64,000 nucleotides of DNA from NCBI GenBank assembly GCA_029891385.1, contig CM057224.1, positions 7,130,001 to 7,194,000 of the forward strand, in the 5' to 3' direction. Source of the DNA: Erythroxylum novogranatense. Taxonomy: Eukaryota > Streptophyta > Magnoliopsida > Malpighiales > Erythroxylaceae. How positions within the stretch are numbered: the stretch's first letter is position 1; every line of letters starts with the position of its first letter. A model generated the notes under the pieces. It ran no database searches. It was not told where the DNA came from and saw only the letters and a list, made by a program, of their open reading frames with translations. This document shows, piece by piece, positions 12,201-24,033 of this stretch. The position numbers were made by a program, and so were the translations under genes.

Positions 12201-12957
12201 AACTGATCTTTTTGGAGTTCTTTGGGACTTGAGATTGCTGTATAGTTTAGTTTGATCGTGGGCATAACAATCGTTATATTGATGACACCATTCGAATAGT
12301 GTATAAGGGGGCCTTACAGTCAAAATGGAGTCGTTCACCCATATATTAAAGTGAACAGGGCCTAGGAATAGTCAAAGGCCATGACTGATTTGAGATAATG
12401 TTGATAAATGAAATGAATCGGTAATAGGGGTTAAGAAATCCAAATTAATGACAATGAGTCGAGTTGATTATTATCGAGATTATTGTTAACCCTAAAGTAA
12501 TGTAATCTGATAGGCGATAAATGAAATGTTTCGAAGTGTGTCGCCTCGGCTAAAGCGCATAGATGGAGACAAAGGTAAATAGGGAACTGAATTCGTTATA
12601 AAGAGGCCTCTATGTGACTGTGGTGTGAATAGAATTCTGGATTGGTAAGTCAGTCTAAAACCTAAAAGATGATTCGAATTCGCAAAGTGTTAGTTGGACT
12701 GGATTAGGAAGTATTGTTATCATCTGATATATGTGTTATTGATATCGAAAGTGAAGAATTGCGAGTATCATGAGGAAAAAGTTAAGACAATGTAAAATTT
12801 GAGAAAGATATAAAAGGGTGATTGATTGTATTGATTTCAGTTAATTGGCAAAATTTGGTCATGTAGTGCAATAAGTGTGAAACAGTATATGAGCGATCGA
12901 AACAATTCCCCCTGCCTTTCTGATTAATCGTATATGAAATTTCGAGGACGAAATTTT

Positions 12958-12974
12958 TGTTAGGAGGGGAGAAT
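12958..12974 (+). promoter_or_regulatory. Polypurine tract, LARD
   Basis: TGTTAGGAGGGGAGAAT lies directly against the 3' LTR and primes plus-strand DNA. Together with the preceding GAAATTTCGAGGACGAAAT it closely resembles the end of the autonomous Gypsy interior (35030-35067). Confidence 0.88.
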
Positions 12975-15862
12975 TGTAACATCTCATCCCCGATGGGTAG
13001 GGTAAATTGGTCAATTGTGACAAGCTAGTAAATTGCATTGCATATTTTGATTGAGCATTTATTTGACCTCTAATTTTAGAGGAATGAGTAAATTGGCTCA
13101 TGCTCATGTAGGTACATGCATTCATGACATTTTTCCGGCAATTATTTGTGATTATGATGGGATTTGTGAATTTTGATATAAAAGTGTTTGATTGTGAATT
13201 GGTTGAGAATTGTGGAACAATTGGGTCTGAATAGTAGAATTGTAAATATTTTAGAGTAACCGTCAATTATAGTGACCCTTAGGAAACTTTTTTTAAATTC
13301 GGGAGAAAAAGTCCGGACCGAAAAATCCTCCGAGTAACGGACTGATTGATTGTATAGTGCTTGAATAACTGTACAATGGCCATGGAAATTTAAAATTGTA
13401 ATTTTAGAAATTAAAGTGTCGAACCTTTAAAATTTGGAGATGAATTGGACTGGGAATAAAACTGGAAAGAGAAAGAGATTTAAACGTATTGTGAGGAAAG
13501 AGACAAGAGGCTTATGTGTTTAACCTTTAAATGCCTTAGGTTTTAAATCTTGGCAAAAGCTTTTTCTCCTCCACCTAGGGCAAGCTTCCTCCTTCTTTCT
13601 TTGTTGATTTTCGTTTCTTCCTCCCTTTGTGATTTTTGTTGTTAGCTTGCTTGCTTCTTCTCTACTTGCAAAGCCAAGCTTTAACGCTAAGGAAGATGAA
13701 GATTTTGAGGTTTGAGAGGGAGCCCGTAAGTGTTAAAGGAATTGGAGGATTTTCGAGAGTTGAAGATTTGAGCTTGATTTGGTAAGTAAATTGATTGTAT
13801 GCTGGTTATTTATTTGTTAAATGCATGCATGATTTTAATTGTAAAAGATTGGGGTAGTTATGGTTGAGTTTTAACTGGTTTTAGAGAGAGAAATGAAAAA
13901 GAAAATCGGAGAAGACAACCGCACGTCACGACGAGTAATAATTTAGACGTCGCGACGAGCGTGCGCCGCAACGAACGTCGACGTCGCGACGAGCCAGATG
14001 GGACGTCGCGGGGAGCATGAAAAATCCACGCCGCGGCGAGCAACTCTGGAATGATGGGACGCCGCGGCGAGTGTCCCTACGTCGCGGCTAGAATGGTTTT
14101 TCTGAACTGAGTTGGTTTAGTTTTTGAGTCATAACTAATGGTGTAGACCTCCTTTTGAGGTGATTCTTGATTCGTTTTGATCTAGAGAAAGAGGTCTACA
14201 ATTGATGTTAAGAAAGAAAGTATTGAATGAAAATTGAGAATAGATTCTATTACAACCTAAGGTTGTTTCATGATAATTGGAGTATTATTGGGAGATTCCT
14301 GAAATTAAGGAAATGTTATTGGGATTTTAAAAACTGAGCATAAAGGGTGAATTTTGATCTAGAGAATAGTGACACTGATCTTGAGAATATCCTAATGTGT
14401 ATGACTTGGTAAATTGACTGAATGTTAGAATTGAAATTGGGAAGTTCTGTAATATGCCATTGAATTGAAATGAGTTATTATTGATCAATTAAGTGAAAAG
14501 TTAGAATTTGACAAAAGAAAGTGAAAATTGGGAAAGAGCGCCGGGAAGGTCATGAATAGGCATCGTGCATCTTTTATTTAAGACATGTGCATCATTGAAC
14601 TATTTTGATTGTGTATTTAGTAATGAATGGCTATTTGATTGTTATAGTGGTACCGATGGAATGATATTCCACGGATATTGCTGGAGCTCCCAGATAACAG
14701 CTCAGAAGTTTAGATGAGTAACCTAGTTGGTTTCTCAACCTATATGTGTTTAATATTACACACTTATGCCATGTGGAGATAATGGAGGGTTATATGTGTT
14801 TGCTTTGATTGATTTCGGACCACGGGTGTTCGAAGTATTGGAATGCGATATCGAAGTGCTAATTGTGTGTACTGATTGTGAATGTTTAAAAGAAATAGAT
14901 TGTGAATGTGCAAATTGATTAAGACTGAAACACCGGACTAAAAGTCTGAAGGAATGCGAATTGGATAATGAATTGTAAATTGACTGTAAATGTAAAATTG
15001 GGACATGTGCATTCATGCATAAAGGCATGATCAGATAATGGCAGTTGTAACCGGAGCAGCCAACGTATTTCAAAGCTTTAAGCTCAACACACAGGGCTTC
15101 GTGCTGACATATTTTGAGCCATCGATTTCGACTTATCGGGCATTCAGGCCCAACGTATTGAGCCACGGGCTCAGCGTGAATGATATGCAAAATCCTTGGG
15201 GCGATTTAGTATGCGGTCACAACAACGTAATAAAATGAAGAATATCACATGTGCATATACATATAAATGATAAATTGTGAATTGTGTGAAAGGCCTTATA
15301 TTTGTGGAATAGAATGCACACGATATTTTCGAACATGGTATGATGTGATATTCTGTGAACTGTTTGTATATGCATGAGTTGGGTGAACCATCGATGATGG
15401 TTTCTCACTGAGTTTGCAAACTCACCCAACATTGCAAATATTTTTCAAGAATTGAAGAGTAACCCGTTAGAGAAACGGGAGCATGACTACTGCAGGTAGG
15501 TCAGAGTTCGAGTCGGGATCAGTTCACGTCTGCATTAGTGTTATTCTGGTTTTGTATAAGATTAGTATTTCTGAAATTTCCACAGAATAGTATTGTCATT
15601 TCAGAGGGCCCCAATTGATAAATGTTATAATTGTAATATGATTGCTGAAATTGTGTTTTGATCGAAATGTTTTTGGTATAAGAGTGGGCCCAAGTTGTTT
15701 ACTGATTTTCGTGCCCGCGATTGCTTTAAAAAAATAATAATAAAAATGTCTTTCTGAGTTATTGAACTGTTTTGACTGCTCTAGCATACCACCCTCGTGA
15801 GGCACGAGCTTGGATTTCACCATTGATATCGGGTTCGGGTCTTGCGGGAGTGGGATGCTACA
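12975..15862 (+). repeat. LARD 3' LTR
   Basis: A 2888-bp uninterrupted LTR, TGTAACATC...GATGCTACA. It carries the CG-rich array at 13917-14095 (shorter than in the 5' LTR), the exon-like block at 14648-14713 and the palindrome block at 15380-15428, where GAGTTTGCAAACTC is a perfect 14-bp palindrome. Scattered substitutions from the 5' LTR show that the insertion is not recent. Confidence 0.93.
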
Positions 15863-16790
15863 ACTCATTTCTTCCCCCTTTTATACCATTAATGATTGGA
15901 CAATGTCCATTTTGCCCTTACTTATATGCCTTGCAACTTAAATGGCTTAAGTGGTCTTCCAATTTTGCCCCTCATGCAAACTTATCACCTTAATACAATA
16001 ATTCAATCAACCCATACCATATGATCTTACTCAAATTAACATACTAATTAACTTCCATTAGCATGCTAATTAATTCCACAAAATACCCTATTAAGACCTC
16101 AAAATTCATTTAAATCATACTTAACTCCTTCCGAAAATCAACACCTTTTATAATCATGCAATTGAAGGAATTTGCTTGTACTTCCTTCTGGATAAATGTT
16201 CCTCATTGTCTTAATTTTCTAATGACATAAAAATTATTCAATTTGGTTCAATAGTCTGAAAGTTGTAGCCTAAACATTTCCAACCTGTTCTTATGCTGAA
16301 ACAATATGCTATGCTTAAATTCCACCCAAAAATTGACTTTCTTGGAGTCTTAATTAAAACTCAATTTCATCATACCATTTGTAACCCTATTTCTCTAGTT
16401 TAGTCCAAATTAAGAATTATCTGATTCGGATAACTAAAGCAAAAGTTATGGTTCAAACACTTTCGGGCTGTTACTAAACCGAGACTGTACATTATACCAA
16501 ACTTCTCTCCAGAACTTAAAAGTCTTAAGGACTGAATTTCATTCCTTCAGATAACTTGTAGCTCCATGTCTCCAGTTTAGTTAGAAACAAGAATAAACTC
16601 ATTTGGGACTCTACAAATCAAAATATCATCAAAATACTAAAGTATGTTCAGTAAAATATCCAACTCATACTCTATTTACCGATCCTCTCACTTTGATTCA
16701 ATCAATCTTTTCTACTTTATTTCAAATTCAAGAATTCTCCTTTTCTATACACATGAAAAATCGCCAACAATTTCTTATTTAATAGTTCTA
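15863..16790 (-). repeat. Old reverse-oriented LTR, right part, with TATA box
   Basis: This continues the LTR of 1-2181. On the minus strand TATAAAA (15879-15885) precedes the interrupted leader. The segment 16170-16640 resembles 38290-38610 of the other reverse solo LTR (phrases such as CAATTTGG, GAAAGTT and AACCCTA in the same order). No coding capacity is seen. The boundary towards the decayed integrase was not resolved. Confidence 0.45.
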
Positions 16791-16929
16791 GCTTCCAAAG
16801 AAAATTCGAGGTCCAACAGATGCTACCATCAGGGACCTAATTAGTAAGCTCAAGAACTTGGAAGTTCAGATAGGGAACTGCAAATGGAAAAATGAGATGG
16901 AAAGGGAGACTGGTCATTAGCTGTAAAGG

Positions 16930-17142
16930 GGAACTAAGGAGGAAAATCATATCCATTGCACATAATAATCCCCAAGGATGGCACCCAGACATAACTATAA
17001 CATTAAAATAGGTACAAAATTTGTTCCATTGGAAACAGTTGGCCAGAGACGATTGCAACTATGCAACCAATTGTGTTAAGTGCCAGCAAAGTAAGTACAA
17101 CTATACCACATACTTAGGGCTATTACAATCTCTTTCAATACC
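16930..17142 (+). pseudogene. Decayed Ty3/Gypsy integrase, N-terminal H2C2 part
   Basis: The conceptual translation holds GELRRKIISIAHNNPQGWH, then about 30 residues later CVKCQQSKY, then GLLQSLSIP. This is the His-His-Cys-Cys zinc finger that opens Gypsy integrases, followed by the usual linker. One in-frame stop is present. The gene breaks off at the solo LTR and resumes at 39903. The sequence just upstream (16797-16925) may be part of the same pol but shows no clear domain. Confidence 0.75.
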
Positions 17143-17613
17143 TGTAGCACCCCAGTCTCGCAAGACACGTGCTCGACATCTTGGGTGATATCCGAGTTCG
17201 TGCCCCGTGAGAATGACATGTTAGAACACTCTATCAGTTAAAACTCATTATAATTTTTTTTAAAACACATAGATAGTATGTGGAAATCAATCATCAAATA
17301 GAGCCCATTTTATTCCATAAAATTTTTTTAAATCGTCAGAGTTTCGTTAATCACTAGGGCCCATTCCAGAAACAAAACACTCATAATCATACTGTCAATA
17401 CAACAAGATTACATTCGCATACATATTGTATAATAATTTTAGAATACATTCCTTTCTACACAATTTGCAGAAAATACAATTCAGTACGAAAATAAAGGAA
17501 TACAATACAGACGTGAACTGATTCCGACCTCTATTCCTTGCTTGTATGTTATAGGCATACTCTCGTTTGCCTAACAGGATATTCTTCCGATCTTGAAAAA
17601 TGTTTGCAAATTT

Positions 17614-17663
17614 TGGGTAAGTTTTGCAAACTCAATGAGTGACTATCATCGATGGCTTACCCA
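17614..17663 (-). other. Nested palindrome block, diverged copy
   Basis: TGGGTAA...TTACCCA outer arms enclose ATCATCGAT and GTTTTGCAAACTC elements, in reverse orientation. It is the most diverged of the seven copies, yet the outer arms remain complementary, which hints at compensatory change. Confidence 0.55.
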
Positions 17664-19146
17664 TTCACATAATACATAATTCACTTTCACATCAGTTTAC
17701 ATTTCACATTTAATGCAATTTAATCATTCATATTATGCATATGCAATACACATGAGACCCACTTTTCATTTATTACTTTATTGTGATCGAGTACCTAAAT
17801 TGTCCCATATAGGGCTCATTGATAACTGTCCCATATAGGGCTCATTGATAACTGTTCCATATAGGGCTCATTAAACGTTGAGCCTGAGTCTCTGAATCAC
17901 TTTCGAGCTCGAGGTTCATTTTCACTCGTTGAGCTTTAAGCTCTGATCGGTGACTATTCTGGTCACAACAACCATTATGTTTCATGCATTCATGACATGA
18001 AATGCATCAATTACATTTACATATTCCTATTCACTCACATTCACATATCTTCGAACCTTAGTCCGACATTAAACATTAAAGTTGAGAATCACACTTTCAT
18101 TCATATGCAAATGTACATTCAAAAACATACTTGTCAACGAACCGTAGTCCGGCATTTAACAATCATATTATGCACACTTATTTCTGTAACATCTCATCAT
18201 CGATGGGAAGGTTATTCGGTAATTAGGACTGGGTAGGAGTGCATACTGCATTTTATTGATTGAGCATTCATGGACCTCTAATTATGGAGGGATGAATTAA
18301 TTGCACATGCATTGATAGGTACATGTATTCATGGCATTTTCCGACACTTAATTGTGATCATGAATTGATTTGTAAATTTTCGAGATAATTAGGTTTAATT
18401 GTGATTTATTGGGATTTATGGCATAATTGGATTTGTATAGTTAAATTGGAGTGAGAATTGAATTTTAGGGAATTGAAAATTTAAATTGGAGCATAGGATC
18501 TAGTGTCTTATATTTTTTAGGCTTTATAGGAAATTTTTCTGAAATTTTTAGAGTTATGGGTCCGGACCGGAAAATTGACTTAAAGACTGATGGATTAGAT
18601 TCCGGTTCCGAAATTGATGAGTAAATGGCATGGAAAAATATGAATTGTGCTGTTAGGAATAATTATGCTGAGCCATTAAAATTTAGAGACCGAAATTTAA
18701 TGGATATGAGAACTTGTGTTTGATGAGCTATAGGTTATAAATCAACCCTTTATATGTAGTATGTTTTGAAATTAGAAAGTATCTCTCCTAGGGCAAAATC
18801 CTTCTTCTCTTCGTTGGTGATTTCCGATTCCCCCTTTTGTGTGAGCCTTCGATCGTTGCTTGTTTTCTTCCCTTTTGGTGTGAGCTTAGCTGGATTCTTG
18901 AGAGAATGAAGTTTGGTGAGTGTTAAAGGTTCTTCGTGGTTGTGGGAGAAAGGAGAAAGAGTTGGTGATTTTCAGAAATTTGGGATTTTGAGTTTCGATC
19001 GGTAAGTTATTGGCTTTAATGTTGTTAATCGTTGTTGTTAGATGCAATTATGGTATTTAATGTGAAGGATGGGGTAGTTTAGAGTATTTAATGATGGTTT
19101 TAGAGAGAGAAAGGATGAAAAATAGACCGGAGAAGACGATGTAGTC

Positions 19147-19305
19147 CACGCGTCGCGACGTCTGCAAGGCGCCTCGCCGCGGCGAGCGTGAAATTTTATG
19201 CCGCGACGCGTCTCTCTTCGTACGTCGCGGCGAGATGAAGGAAGGTGTTCGCCGCGATGAGCAACCCTTATACGTCGCGGCGAGGACTCCTGCGTCGCGG
19301 CGAGG
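19147..19305 (+). repeat. CG-rich array, Gypsy 5' LTR
   Basis: About eight imperfect CGTCGCGGCGAG/CGCCGCGGCGAG units, extremely CpG-dense against an AT-rich background. The matching array in the 3' LTR spans 36027-36262 with extra units. Confidence 0.85.
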
Positions 19306-19727
19306 GGTGAAGTTCTGAAGAATGTGTTTTGGTTTTTGGGGAATAACTTATGGTATAGACCTCCAATTGAGGTGATTCTTGATTCGTTATGAACTAAAGG
19401 AAGAGGTCTACAATTGAGGTAAAGAATGAGAGTTCAAATTAAATTAGCGGGTTCTCAGTTATAGAAAGAGAGTCGATTATAGTTCCCATTGTAACCTAAG
19501 AATTTTATTATGACTATGAGAGTTTAAATTGGAGACTTATGAAATTAATGGATGATATTGATCTAGTGAATAGTGAATTTTGGTTATGAGGCAAGAGATA
19601 GCGGTATTGGGTTTTAGCGCCGGAAAATCATGAATATGCATCGTACATATTTTCAATTAAGACATATGCATCATCGAATTGTTTTAAATTGAGCATCTAG
19701 TAATGGAAAATTATTTTACTGTTATAG

Positions 19728-19794
19728 AGGCACCGTTAGATCGTCATTCCACGGATATTGCTGGGACTTCTAGGCAGTAGCTCGAAAGTTACAG
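19728..19794 (+). other. Exon-like 67-nt block, Gypsy 5' LTR
   Basis: Flanked by TGTTATAG and GTGAGTAACCTAGTTGG. Length and sequence match the blocks in the LARD and the other LTRs. The splice reading is inferred. Confidence 0.55.
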
Positions 19795-20317
19795 GTGAGT
19801 AACCTAGTTGGTTCCTCAATTTCTGATGTGCTAAATGCCCTATGTGAACTGTTTGCTAATATGAATGATTTGATCAAGATGCATGATTTTGATAAATTGG
19901 AATTCACTGATACGTGACTATGGGAAACTATGTTAAATGGGCTTATAGCCATATGACTGTGAACTATCGGACATATGCATTACATGCATAATTACATGAA
20001 CAGATAATGGACGTTGTGACCTGAGACGCTACTATTACTGAAAAGAGCTTTAAGCTCTAATATCATCCTTGAATCGAGATTGAGCTCGAAGGAGTTAGTG
20101 CATCTGCGTGAGGGCTCTCCTACTCCACGACGCGTCCAAAAGCATCCATTGAATCGGTAGCTCGGTCACTGACTGAAATAAGCGGAAAGAGTCACATATG
20201 CATCGCATTATACAATTGTGATAAGCGAATTGCGAATTATGCGTGTCTTGTAAGCGCTATATGATATTTTAAGCATTACTATGATGTAATGTACGCAATT
20301 TGCGTAATGCATGAATT

Positions 20318-20365
20318 AAGTGAACCATCGATGATGGTTTCTCATTGAGTTCACAAACTCACCCA
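20318..20365 (+). other. Nested palindrome block, Gypsy 5' LTR
   Basis: AACCATCGATGATGGTT followed by GAGTTCACAAACTCACCCA. The inner hairpin is perfect. The outer left arm (AAGTGA) is weakened. Confidence 0.6.
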
Positions 20366-20779
20366 AAATTGTATTTATTTTTCAAGACTGATATATTAGA
20401 CTCCTAGCTCCAGAGTTATACTTCTCCTGCCGCGTGAGCGTTCTGGCGAGAGAGGCGATGGCACACAAGTCGGTCAGTTGGGATTGGATTTTGGGGACGA
20501 CTTAATATAGACTTTTGTATCAGTTTCTTTTTTGGATTATTGTATTTAAGCTGTAGGGAACTAATAGACTTGTCTATATTTCAGATTGATTTTATGTATG
20601 AGAAAGGCTTTATGGTTTTTAGAATTTAGTGATTTTTGACATTGCGGATTTTATTGTATTGATGCCATGCGGTTTATAGAATTGATCGAACCGTAGTGCA
20701 CCCTCGTCGTAGGTTATGTATCGGTATGACCTACGGGCGTCCTGGTGTATACCCTACAGTAAGGGGGCGCTACATTAGG

Positions 20780-20791
20780 TGGTATCAGAGC
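20780..20791 (+). promoter_or_regulatory. Primer binding site, Gypsy (tRNA-iMet)
   Basis: TGGTATCAGAGC begins five bases after the LTR end, the standard initiator tRNA-Met primer site. Confidence 0.95.
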
Positions 20792-20955
20792 ATGGTTTGA
20801 CATCTTTTGGGCATAGTGTATTTTTAGGCTTAAATTTCATAAAGAAAAGCATAAAATTGATTAAAATTCTTGTTTGTTGTAGGTCATCCGTTCTCGGAGA
20901 TTAAGTTGATTAACCAGCTGACCTAGAATCAGTAGGAGCTAGTAGGGAGTCTTCG

Positions 20956-22147
20956 ATGTCTCATTCTGAGGAGTTGCCTCCTAGAGTTCCCATGAGACGG
21001 GAGAGGAGGTACGATCGACTGTGAAAGCAGGGGGTTGTTGATTTCTATGAAGCCTGAGACCTACGGAGGTGAGGATGGTTGGAAGGGTGGCGAGTCCTCG
21101 ATCAGATGGACTATGACTCTGATGAGCGTTTCGACTATGCAGTTTCTCTCCTTGAGGTCAAACTTACGGTGGTGGAAGACTATCCGGGCGATGTCGCTTG
21201 AATACTGTGTTCTGACTTGGGATGATTTTCTGAGGGCCTTTCGGGACAATTACATGCCCAAGGTATATTTAGAGATGAAGATGCAGGAGTTCCTTGAGTT
21301 GAGGTAGGGTGCTATGATAGTGGCTGAGTACGAGGTCAGGTTCAATGAGCTGATGGGATATGCTTCTGTCTTGGTTGCTGCTGAGGCCGATAGATGCCGG
21401 AGATTTGAGGGCGGACTCAATTTGGAGATCCATACCATATTGGCCCGATCGGACATGGGCACTTTCATTGAGCTGAGAGCGGGTGCCGTGAGGATTGAGC
21501 AGCTGCTGAGTCAGGGTCAGACTGAGGCTGGACAGGGGTCCAGGGGCAAGAGGCCGAGTGTTAGTCAGGGAAGTCCTAGTAGAGGGTTCAGCAAGCGTCA
21601 GAGCAGGCCCTTCAGGTCCACTGGAGGAGCTAGACAGTTTGGATTTGGGGCGAGAGGCAGATTTGTTCAGATTGGTAGTGGCAGTGGCGGTTCCAGAGGT
21701 TCAGGGCAGATCCCTCCTGTCTGTGAGCATTGCGAGAGGAGGCATAGTGGAGAGTGTGGGTGGCTGTCTGGAGCTTGCCTGAGATGCGGCTCGATGGACC
21801 ACTTGGTTAGAAATTGCCCCGAGGGAGCTCAGTCTACTATGATTGAGAGATCTGGCAGTAATACCACGATGCAACAGAGCCGTAGGGGTGGATCGGGATT
21901 TAGGGGTAAAGGCCGAGCTGAGGGATCTGTAGTGAGGACTGAGGGACTGAGCAGCAGGCAGCAATCCCAGGCTAGAGTCTATGCCATGACTCGGCAGGAG
22001 GCTCAGGATTCCCCAGATGTTGTTGCGAGTATGCTTCTGATTTCTGGCTTTGAAGCATATGCATTGTTGGATCCTGGATCCACTCATTCATTCATTGCAC
22101 CGCATATGACATGTAGACTACATGGGGATAGGGAGAGATTGTAGTTT
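20956..22147 (+). pseudogene. Gypsy gag and protease (broken)
   Basis: The most likely start is the ATG at 20956. The retrotransposon gag domain shows as LTWDDFLRAFRDNYMP, then EFLELR-stop-GAMIVAEYEVRF across 21220-21350, the usual F-x-x-x-Y-x-P ... EF-x-x-L-x-Q-G pattern. A basic, Gly/Ser/Arg-rich tail follows, then a CCHC zinc knuckle C-LRCGSMDH-LVRNC (about 21777-21820) for RNA binding. Protease follows with ALLDPGSTHSFI (about 22063-22098); the Asp-Pro-Gly in place of Asp-Ser/Thr-Gly also occurs in plant Gypsy elements. The start region needs at least one frameshift to connect to gag, and stops lie at 21305-21307 and 22142-22144. It originally supplied the capsid and the polyprotein-cleaving protease. 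Confidence 0.88.
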
Positions 22148-24033
22148 GGGTTAGAGGTGAGTACACCTCTAGGTAGTACGACGGTTTTAGGAGAGGTCTG
22201 CAGGGGGTGCCCGATTTAGATAGATCGAGCAGTATTGAGTGCAGATTTGATAATCTTGGCTCGAGGGAGATTGATGTGATTTTAGGGATGGGTGGTTGTT
22301 GCATAGGGCCGTCATGGGTATTATACCAAGGAGGTGGTATTAGAGTCTCTGATCGACCCGAGCTATTTTCGAGGTGTTAGTCAGGCAGTGCCAGCCAGGA
22401 TGATTTCTTTCCTGAGTGCCTTGAGGTTGATGCAGGGAGGTTGTGAGGCCTATCTGGCTCATGTGGTTGATACCAGGGTTGAGCAGAGATTGCAGGATAT
22501 TCTCGTGATCAGGAAATTTCTGGATGTGTTTTTCGAGGAGTTACCGGGTTTGCCGCCGGATCGGGAGACCGAGTTTAAGATTGACCTCGTTCCCGATACC
22601 GCTCCTATATCCATACCTCCATATAGGATGGCACCGGTGGAACTGAGGTAGCTTAAGGCTCAGTTGCAGGAGCTTCTGGATAAGGGGTTTATCAGATCGA
22701 GTGTATCGCTATGGGGAGCTCCAGTTCTGTTTGTGAAGAAGAAGGATGGGACGTTGAGGTTGTGTATTGATTATAGGCAGTTAAATCGGGTGACAGTGAA
22801 GAATAAGTATCCACTACCTAGGATTGATGATTTATTTGATCAGTTGCAGGGAGCTCAGGTGTTCAATAAATTGGACCTGCGATCGGGTTATTATCAGTTG
22901 AGGATTGCAGAGGCCGATGTGCCTAAGAGTGTCTTCAGGAGCAGGTATGGGCATTTCGAGTTTTTAGTGATGCCGTTTGGGTTGACTAATGCCCCGACAG
23001 CCTTCATGGCCTTGATGAATAAGGTTTTTCAGCCCTACTTGGATCAGTTTGTGATAATATTCATTGATGATATTTTGGTGTACTCGAGGAGTAGACAGGA
23101 GCATGCGGAGCATTTGAGGACTGTATTGCAGATTATGAGAGAGAGGTAGTTGTATGCCAAATTCACTAAATGTGAATTCTGGTTGGATGAGGTCGTGTTT
23201 CTAGGGCATACTGTATCTGGTGAGGGTATTCAGGTAGATCCTCGCAAGGTCGAGGCATTGTTGCATTGGGAAACCCCTAGGAATGTATCTGAGGTTCGGA
23301 GTTTCCTAGGATTGGCCGGATACTACCGGAGGTTTGTCGAGGGATTTTCGCTGATCTCAGCCCCTCTGACAAAGTTGCTGAGGAAGAATGTGCCGTTCAG
23401 ATGGACTGAGGAGTGTCAGAAGAGCTTTGAGGAGCTGAAACATCGGTTGACTACTGCGCCGGTGTTAAGCATACCATCTGGTACTGGAGGCTATGTGGCG
23501 TACAGTGATGCTTCGCATCAGGGATTGGGATGTGTATTGATGTAGCATGACAGAGTGATAGCTTATGCCTCGAGACAGTTGAGGTCTCATGAGGTGAATT
23601 ATCCAGTGCACGATTTGGAGTTAGCAGCAGTGGCTTTTGCTCTGAAGATCTGAAGACATTATTTGTATGGGGAGACGTTCCATATCTTCACTGATCATAA
23701 GAGTTTGAGGTACTTGCTGAGTCAGAGAGAGTTGAATCTGAGATAGAGTAGATGGATTGAGCTGTTGAAAGACTATGACTGCACAATTGAGTATCATCCA
23801 GGGAAGGCCAATGTGGTGGCAGATGCATTGAGTAGGAAATCTCACATTAATGCAGCTCAGATTCAGATTGGGAGATTGCCTAGTTTGATTCAGTTGAGAG
23901 CTCTTAATGTGCAGATGGATTTGGGTCAGGATGGAGCTCTGTTAGCTACTTTAAGGCTTAGGCCGATGTTGCAGGATAGGATCAGGAGAGTTCAGGATCG
24001 GGATCCAGTGTTGGTGAGATTGATGGATAGAGT
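22148..24033 (+). pseudogene. Gypsy reverse transcriptase and RNase H (broken)
   Basis: After a decayed linker, the RT domain is clear from about 22540 to 23300: [73 protein letters not shown] and the catalytic box [11 protein letters not shown] near 23060. RNase H follows with [15 protein letters not shown] (first Asp), FTDHKSLRYLL and EYHPGKANVVADALSR. In-frame stops lie at 22649, 23147, 23543, 23651 and 23744. Most sit where family members have Gln or Trp, so they fit C->T/G->A change. The polypeptide is cut at 24033 by the Copia insertion; integrase resumes at 33664. The product once copied element RNA into DNA. Confidence 0.92.

Larger units (their letters stand above)
9279..12974 (+). 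other. Non-coding interior of the LARD
   Basis: A 3.7 kb A- and G-rich stretch (plus strand) between the LTRs. The longest ORF is 85 codons (10830-11087) and has no recognisable domain. I looked for the RT signature (Y/F-x-D-D), protease D-S/T-G, gag zinc knuckle and integrase H-H-C-C/D-D-E and found none. It presumably serves as the packaged RNA body; no protein function is claimed. Confidence 0.75.
2182..15862 (+). mobile_element. LARD-like non-autonomous LTR retrotransposon
   Basis: Two long direct repeats begin TGTAACATC and end GGGATGCTACA. They flank a 3.7 kb interior that starts with an initiator tRNA-Met primer site and ends with a polypurine tract. The 3' LTR is 2888 bp. The 5' LTR is about 2930 bp once the nested solo LTR and its target duplication are removed. 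I see no gag, protease, RT, RNase H or integrase motif in the interior. Kilobase-long LTRs around a non-coding interior of about 3.5 kb fit the published LARD class. The last 50 bases before the 3' LTR closely match those of the Gypsy element at 18185-37736, so that family is a plausible source of proteins. The flanks ACCCT/ACTCA are only an imperfect target duplication. Confidence 0.85.
18185..20774 (+). repeat. Gypsy 5' LTR
   Basis: A 2590-bp LTR. A TATA-like GGTTATAAATC lies near 18730, a donor-like GGTAAGTTA at 19001-19009, a CG array at 19147-19305, an exon-like block at 19728-19794, a palindrome block at 20318-20365 and an acceptor-like TTTTTCAAG near 20385. It is shorter than the 3' LTR mainly because the CG array has fewer units. 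Between about 20030 and 20290 it differs from the 3' LTR mostly at CTG positions. Confidence 0.94.

Noticed and set aside
14756..15190. 144-codon minus-strand ORF in the LARD 3' LTR
   Set aside because: Lies in LTR sequence; the 5' LTR counterpart is disrupted and no domain is visible.
21701..22087. 128-codon minus-strand ORF over gag
   Set aside because: Shadow of the plus-strand gag frame, which carries the zinc knuckle and protease motifs.
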